From Desulfobulbaceae bacterium UBA5123 (GTDB taxonomy: Bacteria > Desulfobacterota > Desulfobulbia > Desulfobulbales > UBA5123): a DNA stretch of 7,380 bases. Location: NCBI GenBank assembly GCA_002415465.1, contig DHYT01000102.1, forward strand, positions 1 to 7,380, read 5' to 3'. Shown in pieces: positions 1 to 6,304 of this stretch. Under the pieces are notes generated by a model that was not told where the DNA came from, ran no database searches, and saw only the letters and a list, made by a program, of their open reading frames with translations. Within the stretch, counting starts at the first letter, position 1. Each line of letters begins with the position of its first letter. A program made the position numbers and the translations under genes.

Positions 1-888
1 GGCCTGAACACGGTGGGCTCCGAAGAGGTGCTCGCCCACATGTCGACCAGCGAACTCAAGAAGATCTACGGGGAGTATGCCCGTCCCGACCGGATGGTCA
101 TCGCCGTTGCCGGCGACGTGGAAGCGGCGCAGGTGCATAAGATCGTCGCCGGCCTCTTCGGCGACTGGCGGGCCGGCGGCGTTGCCGCCACCGGCGGGGG
201 CGAGATCCTGCCGCCGGATCCGCCATCGGCGCCCAAGATCGTCAACATCGACCGCGACAAGGAGCAGGTGCACGTGATCATCGGCTTCCTCGGCGCTACC
301 CTGACCAGCGGCGACCGCTACGCCCTGGAGGTTCTGGATACGGCCTTGAGCGGGCAGAGCGGCCGGCTGTTCACCCAGCTGCGCGACAAGCAGAGCCTGG
401 CCTACAGCCTTTCCTCCTTTTCCCTGCAGGGGATCGATACCGGCTCCTTTGGCATCTATATCGGCACCAGCCCCGATAAAAAGGCGGAGGCGGTGAAGGC
501 GATGTGGCGGGAGTTGTACCGGGTGCGGGAGGAGCCGCTGGGGGAGGCGGAATTGCAGAAGGCCAAGAACGTGGTGGTCGGCCATTACGAGCTTGGCCTG
601 CAAACCCACAGCGCCCAGGCCCTTGAGGCGGCGCTGGACCAGGCCTATGGGCTGGGGCTGGATTTCGGCACCCGTTATGTGCGGGCGGTGGAAGAGGTCA
701 CCGCCGAGCAGGTGCGGGAGGTCGCCCGCAAATATATTCAACCGGATAACTATGTGATGGTCAGTGTCGGCGCGGAGTCCGCGCCGGCGGCTGCGCCGGA
801 CACCCTGAATGCAACCGAGGCAACCCCGGCGGAGCCGGCGCAGACAGCGCCTGCGGCTGCGGGGGCAACGCCGTCGGAAGAGGAGTAA
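1..888 (+). CDS. M16 family (insulinase-like) zinc peptidase, C-terminal part
   Basis: The reading frame is open from the first base, so the gene begins upstream; about 295 residues are visible, ending at TAA 886-888. The first stretch (around [15 protein letters not shown]) is the end of the first M16 domain. From about visible residue 80 a complete second (C-terminal) M16 domain follows. The segment [17 protein letters not shown] holds the Arg and Tyr (codons 382-384 and 403-405) that are typical of the C-terminal substrate-binding half of this family. The zinc motif HxxEH lies in the N-terminal domain outside the window, so catalytic activity cannot be judged. The last ~40 residues are an Ala/Pro/Thr-rich low-complexity tail ending in SEEE, not part of the fold. 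Such proteins cleave peptides, usually in the periplasm or cytoplasm; the signal region is not visible. rpe starts 5 bases after the stop, so the two are probably cotranscribed. Confidence 0.9.
   Translation, partial: GLNTVGSEEVLAHMSTSELKKIYGEYARPDRMVIAVAGDVEAAQVHKIVAGLFGDWRAGGVAATGGGEILPPDPPSAPKIVNIDRDKEQVHVIIGFLGATLTSGDRYALEVLDTALSGQSGRLFTQLRDKQSLAYSLSSFSLQGIDTGSFGIYIGTSPDKKAEAVKAMWRELYRVREEPLGEAELQKAKNVVVGHYELGLQTHSAQALEAALDQAYGLGLDFGTRYVRAVEEVTAEQVREVARKYIQPDNYVMVSVGAESAPAAAPDTLNATEATPAEPAQTAPAAAGATPSEEE
881..885 (+). promoter_or_regulatory. Ribosome binding site of rpe
   Basis: AGGAG lies inside the last codons of the M16 peptidase gene and is 8 bases before the ATG at 894. This supports a start at 894 (or the adjacent ATG at 897, which would match the length of the E. 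coli protein better) and translational coupling of rpe to the peptidase gene. Confidence 0.7.
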
Positions 889-893
889 GGAAG

Positions 894-1556
894 ATGATGC
901 AAAAGAATATGATAGCGCCGTCCATCCTTTCCGCCGATTTTGCGCGGCTCGGCGAGGAGATTGCGGCGGTGGCCGAGGCGGGGGCCGATGTGATCCATAT
1001 AGATGTCATGGACGGCCACTTCGTCCCCAATATCACCATTGGTCCGCTGGTGGTGCAGGCGGTGCGCAAGATCACCGACCTGCCCCTGGATGTCCATCTG
1101 ATGATCTCGGAACCGGATCGCTACCTGAGCAGCTTCGCCAAGGCCGGCGCCGACTGGATCACCGTCCATGTCGAGACCTGCCGCCATCTGCACCGGACCA
1201 TCCAGGCGATCAAGGATCTGGGGAAAAAGGCGGGGGCGGTGTTGAACCCCGCCACCCCCCTGGAGAGCCTCGATTATGTGCTGGAGGATCTTGATCTGGT
1301 GATGCTGATGAGCGTCAACCCAGGCTTCGGCGGGCAGTCCTTCATCCCTTCGGCAATCCCCAAGATCCGCAGGCTCAAGGAGATGATCGATCAGCGCGGC
1401 CTTGCCACCGGCATCGAGATGGACGGCGGCATCGGTCCCAAGACCTTGGCCGCGACCGCCGAGGCGGGCGCCAACATCTTTGTCGCCGGCTCGGCCATCT
1501 TCGGCAAGCCCGACTACAAAGAGGTAATCAGCGCGATGCGCAAGATCCTCAAGTAA
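894..1556 (+). CDS. rpe: Ribulose-phosphate 3-epimerase
   Basis: This cytoplasmic enzyme interconverts D-ribulose 5-phosphate and D-xylulose 5-phosphate in the pentose phosphate pathway. The 220 residues match the full family length and form a single TIM barrel. Family signatures are all present: [10 protein letters not shown] (7-16), [14 protein letters not shown] (33-46), DVHLM (66-70), NPATPL (118-123), [10 protein letters not shown] (139-148), EMDGGI (175-180) and VAGSAIF (197-203). The metal ligands expected from characterised family members are visible as His35, Asp37, His68 and Asp177; Asp37 and Asp177 are the proton-transfer pair. Two adjacent ATGs (894 and 897) could start the protein; 894 has ideal spacing to AGGAG. 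It follows the M16 peptidase gene by 5 bases and is the last gene before a strong hairpin terminator. Confidence 0.97.
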   Translation: MMQKNMIAPSILSADFARLGEEIAAVAEAGADVIHIDVMDGHFVPNITIGPLVVQAVRKITDLPLDVHLMISEPDRYLSSFAKAGADWITVHVETCRHLHRTIQAIKDLGKKAGAVLNPATPLESLDYVLEDLDLVMLMSVNPGFGGQSFIPSAIPKIRRLKEMIDQRGLATGIEMDGGIGPKTLAATAEAGANIFVAGSAIFGKPDYKEVISAMRKILK

Positions 1557-1584
1557 GCCGCCGGCAAGCGCGCAGGCGTGGTGT

Positions 1585-1634
1585 GAAAACAAGAGAGGGA
1601 GGCCGCCGGTTGGCGGTCTCCCTCTCTTGTTTTC
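1585..1634. terminator. Bidirectional hairpin terminator between rpe and the convergent operon
   Basis: Two 23-base arms (1585-1607 and 1612-1634) pair completely except for one G-T wobble position, around a 4-base loop GGTT. The outer stem is A/T-rich (GAAAAC paired with GTTTTC), so each strand has a U-rich 3' flank built into the stem. It sits 28 bases after the rpe stop and 22 bases beyond the stop of the oppositely directed gene at 1657, a placement that suits termination in both directions. Confidence 0.85.
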
Positions 1635-1656
1635 GGGGCTGCGGTTGGTGGCGCGC

Positions 1657-3918
1657 TTAATTCGGATAGGGCCAGGGCAGCATCTCGCCAGGGCATCGGC
1701 CCTGCGGGCAATCCGGCTCCACCGCGATGACGCCGCCGTCGTTGGCGACACCCCGCCAGAGGGCGGCGCGTTGTCTGGGCACGGTGCGGATGGTAATTTT
1801 TCGCTGATCCTCCTGGCCGCTGTCGTCGATGGCGGTCACCATGATTTCCGGTCCCGTCGCGGTGGTATTGGAGAATGAGGATGGCATAATGAAGGAGACA
1901 ATGGAGCCTTCGTCGTTCAGGGTCTTGAAGCGGACCGGCGTGCCGGCGGTTTGCTCCCAGTTGAAGCGCAGGCTCTCCCGTTTATCATCGCGGGTGGCGC
2001 TGGCGTCCACGACCACCCGCGCGCCGACCTGATATGCCTTTGCCAACGAACCGAGGCGGATTTGCGGGGGCGGCGCGCCCAGGGTCACCACCAGCCGGAT
2101 TTCACGGATCTTGGAAAGGGTCTTGCCCCTGTGGAACCGGTATTTGATGCTGTCGGACCCGCTGAAATAGGGATCTGGCCGGTAATGATGGAGCCCCGGT
2201 CCGATTTTGGTCAATTGGCCGTGCAGTTTCGTTTCGAGGAGCTGGACGCCGACATTCTTGCCGAAAGGCGCGTTGTTCGCCTCGCGCCAGATTTTCCGCC
2301 AGTCGAGTTCCAGGCTTTCGGTGCTGCGCATGGAGAGGGTGATGTTTTTGGCCCCGATGCCGGCCGGTTTCGGCTTGGCGGCGGCCGTGACGACGGCGGC
2401 CGGTTCCGCGAGTTTCGGGCCGGTGATGAGGATCTCGGTGGGTGCGCTCGCCCCATGGCCGTCACGGGCCAGGAAGGTGAAGCGATCCTCGCCGGGGAAG
2501 TTGTTGTTGGGCAGATAGGTGATGCGCGGCGGTTCGCCGGATATCCTGCCGTGCGCCGGGGCGTTGGTGATTTCATAGCTGAGCTGGTCGCCTTCCTTGT
2601 CCTCGGCGGTGAGCAGGATGGCGAGCGCGCCGCCGTCGGCCGGCATTTTGTATTCCGAGCCGATGGCGTGGGGAGGCGTATTGGCCGCTTCCGGGGCCTT
2701 GGTCGCCGCTTCCTGCGGTGGTTCCGGCATGACAATGGCCAGTTTTTCGTTGGGGTGCAGGTACAGGTAGCCGCCGACAAGGAGGGCGACACTCAAGGTG
2801 GCCGCCGTGCCGATAACCTTTTTATTTTTCAGGAATGCGGGGATGGGGAGGCCCTTTTTGCCTTTTTTCTCGGTCATGGGGGTGATGGTTTCCTCGCCGC
2901 TGGGCCCGGCCGCCAGGAAATCCGGCAGTGCCTGGGTTTCTTCATCGTTGCCGAAGAGCGCTTCCGCGTCAATGGTTTCACCGCCGGAGGAGGAATCTTC
3001 CGTCCCCAGGGTGAAGTCGTCGGCGCTGAGGCTGAAATCCTCCTCGCCAAGGGTGAAGGATTCTTCTCCGCCCTTGTCTTCATCAAGCAGTTCGGTAAAA
3101 TCGACTTCCTCGGTCTTTACCGCCTTGCTCTCGCCGCCGCCGGCGTCATTGAATTCGTTGAAGAGCTGATCGAGATCCTCGGCGCCCTGGCTGCCGGCGC
3201 CTGCATCGATGGTGCCGCTGTCCATGTCGCCGAACAAGGCGTCGATTTCAGACTGATCCACGGGGCCGCTGTCCGCCGCGGGCGACGGTCCGGCCGCGGT
3301 GGTGGGGGCGGCTGGGGCAGCGGTATCGCCGAACAGGGCATCGATGTCATCCTGGCTGACCGGCCCGCTGTCGTCCGCTGCCGGAGACGGGGCAGCCGCC
3401 GGGGCATCGCCGCCGCTGAGCAGGGCGTCGATATCCGACTGATCGATGGCGTCACCGCCGCTCGGGGCCGCCGGGGCGGCCGCGGCGGCAGGGGGGGCGT
3501 CGCCGGCCATATCGCCGAACAGGGCGTCGATGTCCGACTGATCGATGGCGTCGCCGCCGCTCGGGGCTGCCGGGGCGGCGGCCGCAGGGGTTTCGTCGCC
3601 GGCCACATCGCCGAACAGGGCGTCGATATCCGACTGATCGATGGCGTCGCCGCCGCTCGGGGCCGCCGGGGCGGGCGCGGCCGCTGGTGCCTCGTCGCCG
3701 AACAGGGCGTCGATGGCCGATTGATCGATGGGGCCGTTGTCCGCCGGCTGGGCTGCGGCCGGGGCGGCTGGGGCCGGCGTCGTCGCCGCGGCGTCGTCGC
3801 CGCTGAACAAGGCGTCGAGATCGGACTGGTCTATTTGCGCACCGGTCTTGTCCGCTTCTTCAAAATCATCCAGCCAGTCGTCTATTTCGGCAGAGTTGCT
3901 TTTTTCTTCGTCAGCCAT
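1657..3918 (-). CDS. Single-pass membrane protein with repeated FliM-N-like (I/V)DQSxIDALFG motifs and periplasmic cadherin-like/PKD-like domains
   Basis: The product has 753 residues. Residues 1-350 are acidic and low in complexity. Seven motif copies lie at 29-40, 64-75, 93-104, 125-136, 158-169, 187-198 and 220-231, separated by Ala/Pro/Gly linkers; weaker copies are seen near 247-254 and 315-323. No Lys or Arg occurs from 25 to 264. Residues 286-306 hold three 7-residue F(T/S)L(G/S) units. A Lys-rich stretch (350-367) precedes one transmembrane helix (about 368-387), so by the positive-inside rule the repeats are cytoplasmic and the C-terminus periplasmic. Outside lie a cadherin-like (tandem-95 type) domain at about 412-500, a related beta domain at about 522-612, and a PKD/REJ-like domain at about 617-712. 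The tail carries Cys737 and Cys742. The motif resembles the CheY-binding N-terminus of FliM; that function here is inference. It is the last gene of the four-gene operon. The start at ATG 3918 has only a weak upstream purine stretch. No named orthologue is recognised. Confidence 0.85.
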   Translation of the reverse strand: MADEEKSNSAEIDDWLDDFEEADKTGAQIDQSDLDALFSGDDAAATTPAPAAPAAAQPADNGPIDQSAIDALFGDEAPAAAPAPAAPSGGDAIDQSDIDALFGDVAGDETPAAAAPAAPSGGDAIDQSDIDALFGDMAGDAPPAAAAAPAAPSGGDAIDQSDIDALLSGGDAPAAAPSPAADDSGPVSQDDIDALFGDTAAPAAPTTAAGPSPAADSGPVDQSEIDALFGDMDSGTIDAGAGSQGAEDLDQLFNEFNDAGGGESKAVKTEEVDFTELLDEDKGGEESFTLGEEDFSLSADDFTLGTEDSSSGGETIDAEALFGNDEETQALPDFLAAGPSGEETITPMTEKKGKKGLPIPAFLKNKKVIGTAATLSVALLVGGYLYLHPNEKLAIVMPEPPQEAATKAPEAANTPPHAIGSEYKMPADGGALAILLTAEDKEGDQLSYEITNAPAHGRISGEPPRITYLPNNNFPGEDRFTFLARDGHGASAPTEILITGPKLAEPAAVVTAAAKPKPAGIGAKNITLSMRSTESLELDWRKIWREANNAPFGKNVGVQLLETKLHGQLTKIGPGLHHYRPDPYFSGSDSIKYRFHRGKTLSKIREIRLVVTLGAPPPQIRLGSLAKAYQVGARVVVDASATRDDKRESLRFNWEQTAGTPVRFKTLNDEGSIVSFIMPSSFSNTTATGPEIMVTAIDDSGQEDQRKITIRTVPRQRAALWRGVANDGGVIAVEPDCPQGRCPGEMLPWPYPN
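3226..3834 (-). repeat. Tandem motif array (seven IDQSxIDALFG copies) within the membrane-protein gene
   Basis: Seven coding copies of a 36-base unit repeat with spacings of 29-35 codons. The three central copies are nearly identical in DNA over about 66 bases (3607-3672, 3511-3576 and about 3415-3477), with periods of 96 and 99 bases and differences mostly at third codon positions. The outer copies are more diverged (IDQSDLDALFSG, IDQSAIDALFGD, VSQDDIDALFGD, VDQSEIDALFGD). This pattern suggests recent expansion of the central units from an older array. Confidence 0.9.
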
Positions 3919-3944
3919 GGCGTATCATCCGCTTGTCGCTGTAG

Positions 3945-3966
3945 ACCCTGTGGCGGGCCAGAGGGT
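3945..3966 (-). other. Hairpin in the spacer before the membrane-protein gene
   Basis: In the 63-base gap between the third and fourth genes of the operon, two 9-base arms pair with one internal mismatch around a 4-base loop (CCCG). No U-tract follows on the - strand, so it does not look like a terminator. It could be an mRNA processing or stability element that sets the level of the last gene relative to the secreted proteins; that role is inference. Confidence 0.4.
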
Positions 3967-3981
3967 AATGACTATGGGCCG

Positions 3982-4521
3982 TTAGTGGCTTTTTTCCGGT
4001 GAGACGGCTGTATGCAGCGCCCGGTAAAGGGGCTCGGACATCTCAACGGCTACCACATGGGAGCGTTTTTCACCATGTTCGTTGCGGCCCTTGATGTGGA
4101 TCCGCAGATACCCGTCCATTTCCTGGATCAGCCCGGTCAGCTCCTGGGTTTCGGTGGGGCTGTGATGCAGGGCGAACCGGGTGCTGGTTTCGTTGTTGAT
4201 CATCGCCAGCATCTGATCGGCAAGGACGACGCCGAGCAAGGAGAGGCCCCTGGGGGAATCATCGATGGTCACGAAGGGGTGCACGGTTACCGAGGCCGGG
4301 GTGAAAAAACTGCCGAAGCGTACAATGGCGTCGTCGCAGATGTTGTTCACCAGGGCCGTGAGCGACGAGTAGTTGGCCTCTGTGCCGATACCGTTGTCCG
4401 TGGCCGTCGCGTTCTGGTCGTCCATGGTTATGGCGGCAAGGGCGGTCAACGGCATGCAGAGGGAGGCGAGCAGGCAGGCCATGAAAATCAGGTGCGACAG
4501 GGTGTTTGATGGGGTGCGCAT
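3982..4521 (-). CDS. Secreted protein, probable reduced FlgO-like fold
   Basis: The product has 179 residues. An N-terminal Sec signal peptide is visible (hydrophobic stretch about 11-27, cleavage likely after Ala29 or Ala30 in LTALAA), with no convincing lipobox, so the mature ~150-residue protein should be soluble in the periplasm. The segment VTVHPFVTIDD...LLGVVLADQMLAMIN (78-109) follows the pattern of the strand-loop-helix in the two upstream FlgO-family proteins (a hydrophobic strand, then a small helix beginning with LG/FGR). The GE..LSRN segment of those proteins is missing. The end (MDGYLRIHIKGRN...HVVAVEM) could match the final beta strands of that fold. This relationship is inferred from pattern and position, not from clear identity. 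The start is supported by AAGGA at 4529-4533, 7 bases before ATG 4521. It follows the lipoprotein gene by 37 bases. Confidence 0.75.
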   Translation of the reverse strand: MRTPSNTLSHLIFMACLLASLCMPLTALAAITMDDQNATATDNGIGTEANYSSLTALVNNICDDAIVRFGSFFTPASVTVHPFVTIDDSPRGLSLLGVVLADQMLAMINNETSTRFALHHSPTETQELTGLIQEMDGYLRIHIKGRNEHGEKRSHVVAVEMSEPLYRALHTAVSPEKSH

Positions 4522-4558
4522 GGGGATATCCTTATCGTCCGTTGGTTGAGGTCGTATT

Positions 4559-5431
4559 CTAGCGGTTCATGCCGTTGACGGCAATGGTGAACGGCTGTTC
4601 CGGCGAGTGGAAGAGGCCGAGCAGTTCCCGGTTCAGCGGCAGGGTATAGCGCCAGGATGTTTCAACCAGCCCGCTTTGCAGGGCGACCAGACGACCTTGC
4701 AGGATCAGGGTTTTTCTGGTGTTGGAGAAGGTGGAGACCAGGACGTAATCCAGCATCGGCGAGTCGGTGGCCAGTTCGCCGATATTGCGGGAAAGGATGA
4801 ATTCGCCGGTCTGCGGCAGGATGCTGATCTCCTTGCCGAGGCGCAGTTCCGTGACCTTGAGCCCCCGATCGGCGAGATCGGTCAGCATGTATTCGGAGAT
4901 GAGGCGGCCGAACTCGGTTTCACGTTTGAGATCGGAGAGGGGAACGGCGTCGACCACGGCCACGCGCGCGGTGAGGTGTTTTTCGCCGTTCTGCTTCAGT
5001 TCATAGTAGACCTTGCCGGCGATCTCGCGGCAGTATTCCGACAGCTGTTTTTCGGTGCCCAGGGAGTTTGACGAGTCCGGCGCGTATTTGTAGACGGCGG
5101 GAGAGGTTTTTGCCATTGCCGACGGGGGAGGAGACGCCGGTTCATGGTTTGGGGCGACGGCTGGTTCCGGGGTCGGAGCAGCGGCGGGTTCCGGGGCCTT
5201 CGGGGTTGGCGGAACGGCGGCGCCCTGCGTGGTTGCCGCGGTCGGCGCAGGCTTGGCCACCGCTTCGGCGGCGGTGGCGGCCGGAGCCGTTACCACCGGT
5301 TCCGCTACCGGCACCGGTTTCGTCATCGCGGCCTTGTTGGTATCGAAGAAAGGCATTGTCGCGCAACCGCTGTTCATCAGCAATCCCAGCCCGATGCCGC
5401 AAATCGCTGTGTGGGTGATGGATTTTTTCAT
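4559..5431 (-). CDS. FlgO-family outer-membrane lipoprotein with Pro/Ala linker
   Basis: The product has 290 residues. A lipoprotein-type signal ends in LLMNSGCAT, so Cys23 is the likely lipidated residue; Asn at -3 is unusual, but the rest fits, and Ala at +2 favours outer-membrane sorting. Residues about 37-117 are a Pro/Ala/Val/Glu-rich linker likely to be extended. Residues about 125-265 form a FlgO-type domain: strand ARVAVVDAVPL, helix EFGRLISEYMLTDLADRG, strand LKVTELRL, then GEFILSRN (209-216) and a hydrophobic strand DYVLVSTF. The distance from FGR to GE is 37 residues, exactly as in the neighbouring paralogue. In Vibrio, FlgO is a secreted/outer-membrane protein needed for normal motility; the role here is inferred from family. 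ATG 5431 has a strong ribosome site, GGAGG at 5439-5443, 7 bases upstream. It is the second gene of the operon. Confidence 0.85.
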   Translation of the reverse strand: MKKSITHTAICGIGLGLLMNSGCATMPFFDTNKAAMTKPVPVAEPVVTAPAATAAEAVAKPAPTAATTQGAAVPPTPKAPEPAAAPTPEPAVAPNHEPASPPPSAMAKTSPAVYKYAPDSSNSLGTEKQLSEYCREIAGKVYYELKQNGEKHLTARVAVVDAVPLSDLKRETEFGRLISEYMLTDLADRGLKVTELRLGKEISILPQTGEFILSRNIGELATDSPMLDYVLVSTFSNTRKTLILQGRLVALQSGLVETSWRYTLPLNRELLGLFHSPEQPFTIAVNGMNR

Positions 5432-5500
5432 CTCTGTTCCTCCCTGGAAGCCTTCAGATGTTCTCTTGCTGTTTCGTTGATAAGAAAAGTTGCATAACCA

Positions 5501-6184
5501 TTATAGTTCAAGTTTTTTCATGTACACAACCTCCCTCTCGCCGGTCCGGGCCGAGGCCCGGTCGGCCAGCAGGGAGCTGACCACCTGGTTGCGCGGGAAG
5601 ATCAAGGTGGCGCTGGCCAGCATGGCGGCATTGCGGTTGTTGATGATTCTGGCGCTGACCAGCACGGAATCTCCGGCCAGGGTGTAGGTGCCGGTAAGGA
5701 CGGCGCCGGCGGTCACCGTGGGGCTCAACTCCGCCGGGTTTCTGGACAGGCCGTACTCGCCGCGTTGTTCCTGGATCATGAGGCTGGTGGACTTGCGCAT
5801 CTCCACCACCGTGTAGCCGCGTTGTTGAAATTCGTTCATCAGCTGTTCGGCCAGATAGCGGCCGAAGGAGGAGGTGCGGGTCAGTTTCTTGAGTTCGACG
5901 AAGGTGCAGACGGCAATCCCGTCGGCGAGTTCCCCTGCCTGCGGGTCGGCATCGGCGAGGTGATCGGCGAGTTCCTGGGCCATCAGGCCGACGGAGCCGG
6001 CAAGGCCGGTCGCCTCATGGGTTATCTCCACCGGCGCGGCCGCCGGTGCAGCCTGCGGTTGCAGGCCGAAAACCGGGGCGGGGAGCAGGCATGCCAGGAG
6101 GATCAGGAACGCGGCCGCCGGGAATCTGCGCTGCCGGCCGGAGGCGGCGCCAGCGCCGGTCGGAAAGGTGGGCGAGGGTTGCAT
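5501..6184 (-). CDS. FlgO-family secreted protein, first gene of the operon
   Basis: The product has 227 residues from ATG 6184. An N-terminal basic patch (RQRR, 17-20) and hydrophobic core (about 21-36) lead to a likely signal peptidase I site after PVFG (residue 40). A Pro/Ala stretch follows, then the FlgO domain (about 60-200): GIAVCTFVELKKL, SFGRYLAEQLMNEFQQRG (106-123), YTVVEMRKS, GEYGLSRNPAEL (142-153), VLTGTYTL and VLVSARIINNRNAAMLASA, the complete strand order expected for the family. It is the clearest FlgO-like protein here and the least modified of the three. A TTG two codons upstream (6190) also lies in frame, but the AGAGAG-type ribosome site sits almost on top of it and is well spaced for ATG 6184. 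A Cys in the signal (LLAC) is followed by more hydrophobic residues, so lipidation is unlikely. Confidence 0.87.
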   Translation of the reverse strand: MQPSPTFPTGAGAASGRQRRFPAAAFLILLACLLPAPVFGLQPQAAPAAAPVEITHEATGLAGSVGLMAQELADHLADADPQAGELADGIAVCTFVELKKLTRTSSFGRYLAEQLMNEFQQRGYTVVEMRKSTSLMIQEQRGEYGLSRNPAELSPTVTAGAVLTGTYTLAGDSVLVSARIINNRNAAMLASATLIFPRNQVVSSLLADRASARTGEREVVYMKKLEL

Positions 6185-6190
6185 ATCCAA

Positions 6191-6198
6191 TCTCTCTT
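6191..6198 (-). promoter_or_regulatory. Ribosome binding site deciding the start of the first operon gene
   Basis: On the - strand AAGAGAGA ends 6 bases before ATG 6184. It would directly abut the alternative TTG at 6190, which makes the ATG the better start. Confidence 0.55.
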
Positions 6199-6276
6199 GG
6201 TTAATGTTGGTGCTTCTCTATTCGTACCGTATCTGCGGCCGGCGTTTCGGGTCCTGTCACCTTGGATTTTTATAAC

Positions 6277-6304
6277 CTATCGGGATGATGGTCTTTTCTC
6301 TTTA
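6277..6304 (-). promoter_or_regulatory. Candidate sigma-28 (FliA-type) promoter of the FlgO-like operon
   Basis: On the - strand TAAAGAGA (from 6304) is followed by CCCGATAG (6284-6277). The FliA consensus is TAAAGTTT, 11 bases, GCCGATAA; here the match is 5 of 8 and 6 of 8 with a 12-base spacer, one longer than ideal. Transcription would begin near 6270, giving a leader of about 85 bases before ATG 6184. The match is suggestive mainly because the downstream genes belong to a flagellum-linked family. Confidence 0.4.

Noticed and set aside
750..1751. A 333-codon open frame on the - strand across rpe
   Set aside because: It is antisense to rpe, whose every family motif is present; it crosses the terminator hairpin and has no domain signs.
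3226..3834. Direct repeats that might be a CRISPR array
   Set aside because: The repeats stay in frame, encode the same peptide, and the spacers are low-complexity Ala/Pro linkers that resemble each other; no cas gene is near.
1951..4002. A 683-codon open frame on the + strand opposite the membrane-protein gene
   Set aside because: It is the mirror of the GC-rich, repeat-bearing - strand gene. Its translation is an Arg/Gly-rich shadow of the repeats without recognisable domains, while the - strand frame has a transmembrane helix, beta domains and operon context.
6188..6190. TTG as start of the first FlgO-like gene
   Set aside because: The ribosome site would directly touch it, while ATG 6184 has normal spacing.
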